This document shows positions 9,255 through 16,204 of a stretch of 33,824 bases of DNA, piece by piece. The DNA lies in NCBI GenBank assembly GCA_025360875.1, contig JANYBI010000767.1, positions 1-33,824 of the forward strand, read 5' to 3'. The notes under the pieces were generated by a model. It did no database searches, was not told the DNA's origin, and worked only from the letters and a program-made list of their open reading frames with translations. Each line of letters begins with the position of its first letter. The first letter of the stretch is position 1. This DNA is from Lentisphaerota bacterium (GTDB lineage: Bacteria > Verrucomicrobiota > Lentisphaeria > Victivallales > GWF2-50-93). The position numbers were made by a program, and so were the translations under genes.

Positions 9255-12200
9255 TTATTTTTCATTCTGCGGTTTAAACGTAATCGGCGGCACCGACTTG
9301 GCGCCGGGCTTTACGCGGTATACCATCTGCTTCTGCGCCCAGCTGTCCTCGACCAGCAGGATTATTTCCCCGTTCTTGCAGGTGAAGGCGCGCACTCCGC
9401 CGTCAATGTCAATCCATCCGATCCCTCCGAACAGATTTGCGTCCGGTTCGATCACGCCGTGCAACTTGCCAGTTTTCGTGTCATATGCGAAAACCGCATT
9501 ATTCTGCATTTCGCCGACGAACGCGAGATTGGAACGGTCCGCGATCGAGATGGCCTTGATGTCCTGGGCTTCTTCGGGAAACGGCATCCGGCAGCGGAGT
9601 TTGCGCGCTGGCTTCATCCAGTTGTCATAGCAGATAAGCTCGTGACCGCTGTTGCCCCATCCATATTCTTTGCCGGTCAGCGGACAGTTCCAGGTATAGC
9701 CTGAAAGATACATCGTGTCGGTCGCAGGAAAATACCAGGCCCTCAGCACACGGCTGAACTCCACCGGTTTCGGATACCAAACTTCACTTGCAAAATCATA
9801 TTTCGGAATGCCGGCCTCAGTGAATCCTTTCAGCGGAAGATAGCGGACGCCCCAGCGGTCCTGAGGCTCCCAGATCCCGCCATTGTCATCCACGTAGCAG
9901 CTGAAAGATTCGCGGCTGGGTTCGGCTTTCTCGTCCGGCAGACTTATCTCATCCTTTCCGATCTGGCCATTGCCGTCAGCGTCGATCCACAGGAACCGGT
10001 TTTTCTTTTCGGGCGCTTCCTTCGGACGGAACCCGTTGCGGAATCCCGGCGCATAATATCCGCATGGAATGAAAATTTCGCTGTCCTTTTCCTGACGGTG
10101 GATTGCCATCGACTCGCCCCAGGAATAGCGGAAAAGCTGTCCGTTCAGGCGGCGCAGGATCTGGCTCTGCCCGTATCCGTCCGCCAGCTCTGGAAACCTC
10201 GACGGATCGGACGTGATACCGGCAAGCTTCCAGTCTTTTCCCGGAACCTGGCCCGGCACATATTTATAATGGTGCAAGGAACTGTAGATGTCGGCGCCGT
10301 CGGTGGCGGGATCAAAGTCCGAGCACGTGCAGAATACAGTCGATTCGAGCTGCCAGAGGAATTTCCCTTCCGGCGAATATGCGCGCATGATCTGGCCGTT
10401 GCATTCGACATAGACATTTCCGGAAGCGTCCACGGCAAGCCCCATCATGTTCCAGAGACGGTTCTCGCCCATCTCTCCGCGGCGCGGTCCCGCGAACACG
10501 CCGCCGCGTTCGCCGATCGTTCCTATTTCCTTCGGCTGCGCGCCGCTGACATCGTAACGTATGATCTGGTTCCGTCCGCCATTGGCGGCGACAAGCAGGC
10601 GTCCCTGCGGATCAAAAGCCAGCGCGCCAACCTTCAGATCAGGAATCGCCTTGCCGGCAGCTTTGCCGTCCATCTTGAACTGCACGACTCCGCTTTCGTT
10701 GCCAAGCCAGATCGTGCTGTCCTTGCCAAGGACAATCGGACCTGCCTGATCGATTGCGATGGAACGTTTGTATGAAGCGTCGGATTTGCCGTAGACACGT
10801 ATTTCCTTGAGCCCCTTGGCGGTCACATAGATCTCATCGTTCCCGACTGCAAGACCGCAGACCTCGTTCCATATCGCCGGTGTTTCGAAACTGATCCGTT
10901 TCGCCTCGCCAAGCTGGGTCCAGGGAACTTCCGCGCCGATGAAAGACTTGTCAATCGCATGACGCCGGATGCCCGCTGTCGGTTTCCCCATACCCGAGTT
11001 GCCGACATAGAAATATTTGTCGTCAAAAACGATCTGGCTGGAACCGCCGCTGGTCACAGGACCAACCGGTTTTCCATCCTTGTAGAACCCGATCTCCTTG
11101 TGCGGCTCATCCCAGATGCTCGTGGCGACGACGGTCCCGTCCGGAAGAACGTTTATGCCTGAAATTCCCGACTGCACCCATTCCGTCTTGCCGCTGAACG
11201 TATTGCCGAACCAGCTCAGGGCCGTGGGAACGCGCGCCATCGTCAGCGTCCAGTGCGAACGCGCGTCCTTCTCCAGTTCCAGCTGTTCCTTGCTCTTGAT
11301 TGTGATGCCATATTTTTCCGCGAGATACGCATCGGTCTGCTTCCGTTCGTCGGCGCTCAGGACATGATCGTAGATCAGCACTTCCGCAATATCGCCGTTG
11401 AACTGCGTCTCTCCGGTATTGTTCGTGCCGATTGCGGATTTCGCAAAAAGGACCGGGACAGACTGGTCCGGATCTTCCATGCGCATCTGCTGATGGCCGT
11501 TGGCATAGGTTTCAATATATTGGCCGTTATCGCCAATCTTTCCGACAACCACGGAAATCATCTGCGGTCCGGGCTGATATTGCAGCATCGGGAACGGATC
11601 TCCGGCAAGTTTGCTTCCGCAAAGCTGGAGAACACCGAGTGTCCGCAGGCAGCTGTTCTGACCCGGCGCACTGTCGAACACGCCTGCGCCAGACAGTTTC
11701 GCTCCGGCAACCACCAGCGTCATTTCCGGATATTTGCCTTCGACCGGCAGATTGAAATAATGTACGATTTTAGGTTTCGCATTGCCGTCGCCCTCGAACC
11801 GGAGCACCGGACGCCTGTTAATTCCCCTTGGAATGAACTTTGGACTGTTTGCGATATCCGCAGTCGTAAGATCCTTCTTTTCACCTGCGGAATTCTGCCA
11901 GGTCTCGACAGGCGTCCTTTCCTTCAGGCCCTTGATAGTGTCGGCACTCGACCACAGCAGCAGCCCGTCCGTCGCAGGTTTCGTTTTTACAGGCGGAGGC
12001 TGAGACAGCTGTTCGGGCGGTTTCGGCGGCGTGTAGGCAAGCGGAAATTTCGGATCGTCAGGCTTCGCTTTGGCAAGTCCATATTTCGACATCAGATAAC
12101 GTTCGACATTCTGGCGTCCGTCATCCGAAAGCGTGCCTTTGTAGATGAGCGCTTCGGAAATCTCGCCGTTGAAGACATTTTCACCGCCGTTGTTGTTCCC

Positions 12201-12857
12201 AATCCGGCTGTTTGCGAATATCACACTGTAGATCGGACTTGGATCGGCAGCAGTCACCTGCAGCTGTCCGTTGACGTATGTGCTGACAGTGATCGATCCG
12301 GCATCGTTCATCACCGCGGTTATGGTTCCGACGGCAAAATCATCCTTTCCGGCAATTGAAGGGAACGGTGCATCCATGGCGATCTTGGTTCCGCAAAGCT
12401 GGAGGAACCCCATCGTGCGCAGACAGCCTACGCCACCCGGCGCCGTGTCGAGCAATCCTGCATGACTGATGTTTTTCCCGGCCACGAAAAAGGTGAAGCT
12501 TCTCCATTCGCCGTTAAGCGGCAGGCTGAACGACTCGTTGATCTTCGGCTTGGCGTTCAAGTCTCCTGCGAAAACCACGCCGGGATGCCCTGCCGTCCCA
12601 TCCATTTTCAAAGTTGGCCGCCCGTCCCCGTCAGCTCTCAGATCAACCTTGTTCCCGCTGGCATCGGGCCACAGGTTTATCCTGGCTCCATCCTTGAACA
12701 AAGATTTGAGATCATCGGACTTCACCCAGAACATCAGCTTCGGCTGCTGCATCTTCTGCTGATCAGGAGAGCGTTCATCAGCTGCGGATCCCAGTACTGC
12801 TGCACCGAAGAGAATGCCGCCAAAGAGCAATATTTTCGAGCTGATTCTTTTGAACAT
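9255..12857 (-). CDS. Exported beta-propeller protein with two tandem LamG-type lectin domains
   Basis: A protein of 1200 residues. The ATG at 12857 is chosen because GGAGG sits seven to eight bases upstream; a GTG two codons earlier lies too close to that site. A signal peptide (KILLFGGILFGAAVLGSAA) is followed by two homologous concanavalin/LamG-like domains, at about 40-265 and 298-520. They share D-[TS]-APG, CLRT-[ML]-G-[FV]-LQLCG and FNG-[ED]-I-[SA]-E-[AV]-LIY. A propeller fills the rest (WFGNTFSG, VLPDGTVVATSIWDE, VDASGNVYVEC), with a calcium-loop-like DADGNGQIGKDEI. The propeller and C-terminus are homologous to 3368-6511, but the N-terminal modules differ. I infer an extracellular or surface glycan-binding scaffold. 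No enzymatic motif is seen. It precedes the degenerate GH42-like gene, from which a hairpin-filled gap separates it. Confidence 0.87.
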   Translation of the reverse strand: MFKRISSKILLFGGILFGAAVLGSAADERSPDQQKMQQPKLMFWVKSDDLKSLFKDGARINLWPDASGNKVDLRADGDGRPTLKMDGTAGHPGVVFAGDLNAKPKINESFSLPLNGEWRSFTFFVAGKNISHAGLLDTAPGGVGCLRTMGFLQLCGTKIAMDAPFPSIAGKDDFAVGTITAVMNDAGSITVSTYVNGQLQVTAADPSPIYSVIFANSRIGNNNGGENVFNGEISEALIYKGTLSDDGRQNVERYLMSKYGLAKAKPDDPKFPLAYTPPKPPEQLSQPPPVKTKPATDGLLLWSSADTIKGLKERTPVETWQNSAGEKKDLTTADIANSPKFIPRGINRRPVLRFEGDGNAKPKIVHYFNLPVEGKYPEMTLVVAGAKLSGAGVFDSAPGQNSCLRTLGVLQLCGSKLAGDPFPMLQYQPGPQMISVVVGKIGDNGQYIETYANGHQQMRMEDPDQSVPVLFAKSAIGTNNTGETQFNGDIAEVLIYDHVLSADERKQTDAYLAEKYGITIKSKEQLELEKDARSHWTLTMARVPTALSWFGNTFSGKTEWVQSGISGINVLPDGTVVATSIWDEPHKEIGFYKDGKPVGPVTSGGSSQIVFDDKYFYVGNSGMGKPTAGIRRHAIDKSFIGAEVPWTQLGEAKRISFETPAIWNEVCGLAVGNDEIYVTAKGLKEIRVYGKSDASYKRSIAIDQAGPIVLGKDSTIWLGNESGVVQFKMDGKAAGKAIPDLKVGALAFDPQGRLLVAANGGRNQIIRYDVSGAQPKEIGTIGERGGVFAGPRRGEMGENRLWNMMGLAVDASGNVYVECNGQIMRAYSPEGKFLWQLESTVFCTCSDFDPATDGADIYSSLHHYKYVPGQVPGKDWKLAGITSDPSRFPELADGYGQSQILRRLNGQLFRYSWGESMAIHRQEKDSEIFIPCGYYAPGFRNGFRPKEAPEKKNRFLWIDADGNGQIGKDEISLPDEKAEPSRESFSCYVDDNGGIWEPQDRWGVRYLPLKGFTEAGIPKYDFASEVWYPKPVEFSRVLRAWYFPATDTMYLSGYTWNCPLTGKEYGWGNSGHELICYDNWMKPARKLRCRMPFPEEAQDIKAISIADRSNLAFVGEMQNNAVFAYDTKTGKLHGVIEPDANLFGGIGWIDIDGGVRAFTCKNGEIILLVEDSWAQKQMVYRVKPGAKSVPPITFKPQNEK

Positions 12858-13033
12858 GACCACCCCTCCTCAATTATTTATCTTCACTTCTGTTCCATCT
12901 TTCTCATTAATCTTACAGGACTTCGTTTACTTCTTCCATTTGTCATGTGCAGCCTGGCTCCCCTTGTCACTCCTTAGCCTGCTAAAAATCCTCATACTGA
13001 TAATCCCCAGACTACTTTTGCCTCTCATGCAGA

Positions 13034-13576
13034 TTAATAATACGGGAATCTTTTCAGGGAATCGGGAGTCAAGTCATTATGCAACATCTGATTTTTCAAA
13101 TCTTCTTCCTTTTGCCTTTCCGTTTTCAACTGACCCGTCTTGTAGAGCTTCTCGTAGACGTCTTTAAGAATCATCATCCCTTTTTCCGAATAAGGATCTT
13201 TGGTCAGTGCCTTCTCGCATAATTCCCTTGCTCTCAAAAGTTCCTTTGGCTTTCCTGATGAACACAGTTCCTCGGCATTTGCCAATAATTCCTCTTGTTC
13301 CTTCATGTTGACGATATATGCCTTGAAATCATAATGGACTGTCTTTTCGGCAAGATAATCATATCCCCAGAACGACTTGGCTCTAACTGGAGTCAGTCTC
13401 TCTTCCGTCCAATATACATATCCATTTTCATTCCGTTCTGACAGGATTCTTCCTTGTGCTTTGCTTTCCAGATAACTCGAATATGAAGCATCACTTGGCA
13501 AGCTGGCAGGGGTTTGAGTAGAACAGCCTGGGAGAAGCAGCAAAAGCAGGGCATATAATGTTGGTTTGATTGTCAT
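13034..13576 (-). CDS. Small lipoprotein of unknown function
   Basis: A protein of 180 residues. The signal peptide ends in the lipobox LPGC at about residue 18, so it should be lipid-anchored. The mature part has a Tyr/Lys-rich segment (YVYWTEERL, SFWGYDYLAEKTVHYDF). A helical region from about residue 110 to 155 resembles a tetratricopeptide-like pair of helices (LLRARELCEKALTKDPYSEKG). I recognise no family. The ATG lies three bases after the stop codon of the upstream small gene, with a G-rich site (GGGGG) inside that gene's end, so the two are co-transcribed. It is AT-rich compared with the sugar genes around it. Confidence 0.75.
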   Translation of the reverse strand: MTIKPTLYALLLLLLPGCSTQTPASLPSDASYSSYLESKAQGRILSERNENGYVYWTEERLTPVRAKSFWGYDYLAEKTVHYDFKAYIVNMKEQEELLANAEELCSSGKPKELLRARELCEKALTKDPYSEKGMMILKDVYEKLYKTGQLKTERQKEEDLKNQMLHNDLTPDSLKRFPYY

Positions 13577-13579
13577 AGG

Positions 13580-14062
13580 TTAAAATTCCCCCTTGCCCAG
13601 CTTTTCCTTAGCCCTTGCAAATCTATCGACGATATCGAGTTCATTGAAATGCTCGTTTATTGCTTTGTTAATAATATCATTTGCATATTTCTGCCCATCA
13701 CTGCCACCCTCATAATAAGCCGTGCTTTGCTTCTGGCTGACGCTGGGGGAGAAGGCTCCATCTCTTGCGATGCAAATGTATATCCCGCTGTATCCTTTGT
13801 GGACAATCTGCTCTTTGATTTCATCGGAGAAATCCTCAACGGAAACACCATTGAATACATCCATATATCCAAATTTATATCCCGACAGATAAAAATTTTT
13901 AGATGTTGAATCATATGATTTAATCTTTCCTGGCATATTAAAGATGAAAATATCATTTTGAACAGTAGTGGCAGCTCTGCTTGAGAATCTGAAATACATC
14001 AATGTTATCAGTATGGTAACAAATGCTACAGCAAGAAAGAGGATGATTAAGAACTTTTTCAT
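13580..14062 (-). CDS. Small membrane-anchored protein of unknown function
   Basis: A protein of 160 residues that begins MKKFLIILFLAVAFVTILIT, a single N-terminal transmembrane or uncleaved signal segment. A mostly beta-type extracytoplasmic region follows (IFNMPGKIKSYDSTSKNFYL, SGIYICIARDGAF). The C-terminus is helical and rich in charge. No conserved domain is recognised. AGGT lies seven bases upstream of the ATG. It is the middle gene of a three-gene AT-rich cassette. Confidence 0.72.
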   Translation of the reverse strand: MKKFLIILFLAVAFVTILITLMYFRFSSRAATTVQNDIFIFNMPGKIKSYDSTSKNFYLSGYKFGYMDVFNGVSVEDFSDEIKEQIVHKGYSGIYICIARDGAFSPSVSQKQSTAYYEGGSDGQKYANDIINKAINEHFNELDIVDRFARAKEKLGKGEF

Positions 14063-14113
14063 TTTATTTACCTAGTTTATCCATACTCTACTTTTACCTG
14101 TCTCACCTGTCCA

Positions 14114-14605
14114 TCATTTCATATTGTCAACGGGGGCTGTATTGTCCTTAACTGAGACGCCATTTTCATCTGCAAAAGCCTTTGTAATATCTTCTTTTAT
14201 TGTAGGCCAGTCTTTTTCACAGTTAGGATTATAAATGTAAATGCTATATTTCTTGGTAACTGCTAATGGTTTAATACTTGGGTCTTTAAATTCAGGTGGT
14301 AAAAAACATAAAAGATAGTCACATTTCCACATAGCATATGACCCCGCCCATTCGCCTTTTCCAGCAATAAGACCAACGGTGAAATAATGATATCCCGGAA
14401 ATAAAGTTCTTGCATGTTCTGGCGTATATAAAGACCTGCCTATGCTCCATCCTTCTGGCAGAATTGAACGGACTCTATCGACGATACCTTCGCTAAACAA
14501 TTTTTCCTTTTCATAATCGTGTGTCTTGGTTGTCGGGGAATTGCAAGAAATAGAATAGAACGGCAATAAAAACAGGACTAATGCTAATCGTATTATTCGA
14601 CTCAT
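14114..14605 (-). CDS. Small exported protein of unknown function
   Basis: A protein of 163 residues. The ATG at 14605 follows AGGG about seven bases upstream and starts a clear signal peptide (MSRIIRLALVLFLLPFYSIS, then a Cys that could be lipidated, though the lipobox is weak). A longer reading to 14797 would overlap the epimerase gene by 172 bases and is rejected. The mature part contains a hydrophobic beta stretch (HYFTVGLIAGKGEWAGSY) and a later Cys-containing strand (YSIYIYNPNCEKDW). The family is not recognised. It begins 20 bp after the end of the epimerase gene, so it probably shares its transcript. Confidence 0.75.
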   Translation of the reverse strand: MSRIIRLALVLFLLPFYSISCNSPTTKTHDYEKEKLFSEGIVDRVRSILPEGWSIGRSLYTPEHARTLFPGYHYFTVGLIAGKGEWAGSYAMWKCDYLLCFLPPEFKDPSIKPLAVTKKYSIYIYNPNCEKDWPTIKEDITKAFADENGVSVKDNTAPVDNMK

Positions 14606-14625
14606 AGTAAGCCCTTCTTTTATTC

Positions 14626-15810
14626 TTATTTCATCTCGCTGCCACGCATAAGCCGTGTTCCAAACAGCAGGCAGCGGGGCAGATGGAAGAAACATTTCCA
14701 GCGGCCGCCTTTCAAAGTATGCGTCGGTTCGCCATGGCGGTTCAGGTAGGCGTACCACTCGCCGTGTTCCGGATCCGGGAAACGCCGCCAGGTCCATTCG
14801 TCCAGACGCTGGAACCAGTCCAGGAAATTGGAATCACGGGACGCCTCATAGGCGAAAAGCGAAGCAAGTATCGCCTCGTTGTGGACCCACCACAGCTTCA
14901 TGTCCCACTGCAGTTCCGCGTGCGGCAGACCTTTTGCATCCATGAAATAGAAGAGTCCGCCGTGCACCGGATCCCATCCGAACTCCAGCAGGGATTTGAC
15001 CACATAACATGCTTTTGCCGCCAGCCTCCTGTCGCCTGTCCTGCGGGCGTATTGCAGGAGAAACCACATGGCTTCAAGCCCGTGGCCGGGATTGATATGG
15101 CGGCCATCGCAGCTTTCAAGATCCACGCTGCCGTCAAGATTCACATTCTCGAACAGCAGGTCCAGTTCCGGATTCCAGAACATGTCCAGCACCGTGTCCG
15201 CAGCCCGCCGGATATCCGCCTCGTACTGCTCCGTTCCCAGACACTCGTTGAGCACATACCCCAGGTTGGCCATCATCATATAATGACCGAGCGTTTTCCG
15301 TTTCGGTTTGCCCGGCATGCTCTTCTCCCACTTCCCTTTCGGATTGTCGACACGTGAAAGGTAATGGGACATGGACAGTTCGGCCTCCTTGCGGTATTTC
15401 GTCTCGCCGGTGGCCTTGAAAAGCGCGGCAGCGCCCATGGCGGCGAAACAGTCGGAATAGATATTGTAGGCCGCCACCATCGGCTCGCCTTTCCGGTTGA
15501 GCGAGAAATAATAGTTGCCATGCTGGTCTTTTCCGTGCTGGGTCAGAAACTCATATCCGTGGCGTGACAGTTCCAGCCACCGGTCCTGACGGTATTCCGA
15601 GGCATACAGGGTCGCGAACATATAGACCATGCGCCACTGCATCCACATGGATTTCTCGTTGTCGAACACCTTGCCGTCGCGGGTGAGGAAATTGAAGTAG
15701 CCGCCGCATTCGCGGTCGATGCTGTGTTTCTCCCAGAACGGAACTACCGATTCCAGCAGTTCACGTTCGTAGCGGGCGGCAGCTTTTTCCAATTGCAGTT
15801 TTATTTCCAT
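14626..15810 (-). CDS. AGE-family (N-acylglucosamine 2-epimerase-like) sugar epimerase/isomerase
   Basis: A protein of 394 residues, the usual length of the N-acylglucosamine 2-epimerase/cellobiose epimerase superfamily, and cytoplasmic. Family landmarks of the (alpha/alpha)6 barrel are visible: WMQWRMVYMFATLY (about 57-70), DGRHINPGHGLEAMW with the catalytic-type histidine (about 235-250), KLWWVHNEAI (about 305-315) and GGRWKCFFHLPR near the C-terminus. Members interconvert GlcNAc/ManNAc, mannose/fructose or glucose/mannose residues. With the GH38 gene next door, mannose or an N-acetylhexosamine is a reasonable substrate, but the sequence does not settle it. GGAG lies about nine bases upstream, inside a preceding 30-codon frame whose stop codon directly abuts this ATG. 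Confidence 0.92.
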   Translation of the reverse strand: MEIKLQLEKAAARYERELLESVVPFWEKHSIDRECGGYFNFLTRDGKVFDNEKSMWMQWRMVYMFATLYASEYRQDRWLELSRHGYEFLTQHGKDQHGNYYFSLNRKGEPMVAAYNIYSDCFAAMGAAALFKATGETKYRKEAELSMSHYLSRVDNPKGKWEKSMPGKPKRKTLGHYMMMANLGYVLNECLGTEQYEADIRRAADTVLDMFWNPELDLLFENVNLDGSVDLESCDGRHINPGHGLEAMWFLLQYARRTGDRRLAAKACYVVKSLLEFGWDPVHGGLFYFMDAKGLPHAELQWDMKLWWVHNEAILASLFAYEASRDSNFLDWFQRLDEWTWRRFPDPEHGEWYAYLNRHGEPTHTLKGGRWKCFFHLPRCLLFGTRLMRGSEMK

Positions 15811-15903
15811 CTATCGTATCTCCATCCATTCCCTGGCGCCCCAGTTTGCAGAAGGAATGTCATACGTGATCTCGTCAAGAAATGTCCCTGTGATCCCTAA
15901 CAT
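15811..15903 (-). pseudogene. N-terminal stump of a DUF4434-like glycoside-hydrolase gene (30 codons)
   Basis: A short frame with a strong AGGAG site seven bases before its ATG (15903). It encodes MLGITGTFLDEITYDIPSAN and ends WGAREWMEIR-stop. The string GTFLDEIT-x-DIPSxNWG is, from memory, how DUF4434-type TIM-barrel proteins begin; those normally continue for several hundred residues. Here the frame stops after the NWG motif, and its TAG is immediately followed by the ATG of the epimerase. I infer a deletion that fused the start of such a gene to the region just before the epimerase. The remnant could still be translated and couple ribosomes onto the epimerase. It was too short to be predicted by usual length cut-offs. 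Confidence 0.6.
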
Positions 15904-16052
15904 ATGCAAGCTCCTGTCCTGTTGTTGAGTTTAAAATTATAAGGTTCCTCATTTTTATTTTTTCCTGAACTCAAACCCAATAATCCGGCAATCCAGCCGC
16001 CTGAGGAACCTATCGGACTTAGTAATGAGTTCAAATATGGGTGATTTGGCTC

Positions 16053-16124
16053 GTAGTAGCGCATGTTTGCGCGTTCTTTGGTGTTTTCAGATTCCATTAA
16101 GAACGCTCGAACACGAGCTACTAC
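16053..16124. repeat. Imperfect inverted repeat with 26-base arms
   Basis: Arms 16053-16078 (starting GTAGTAGCGCATG) and 16099-16124 (ending CACGAGCTACTAC) are complementary at 22 of 26 positions around a 20-base loop. It lies in the roughly 300-bp gap 15904-16204 between the GH38 gene and the DUF4434 stump. A 66-codon minus-strand frame (15897-16097) begins in the loop and ends overlapping the stump's start codon; I do not treat it as a gene. Nothing else is seen in the gap. It is probably a dispersed palindromic element. Confidence 0.65.
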
Positions 16125-16204
16125 AAACGAATAACCTTAAGTCCTTCACCATCCCGTGGAGGACCATTCACCGTTTCCTGTAATTCCTCCCTGGCCGGGC
16201 ATGA

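Noticed and set aside
11253..12359. 368-codon plus-strand frame
   Set aside because: It lies wholly antisense to the tandem LamG domains of 9255-12857, has no ribosome site or recognisable domain, and is arginine-rich.
15897..16097. 66-codon minus-strand frame
   Set aside because: It begins in the loop of an inverted repeat, has no known domain or signal and no good ribosome site; it is most likely a product of the repeat.
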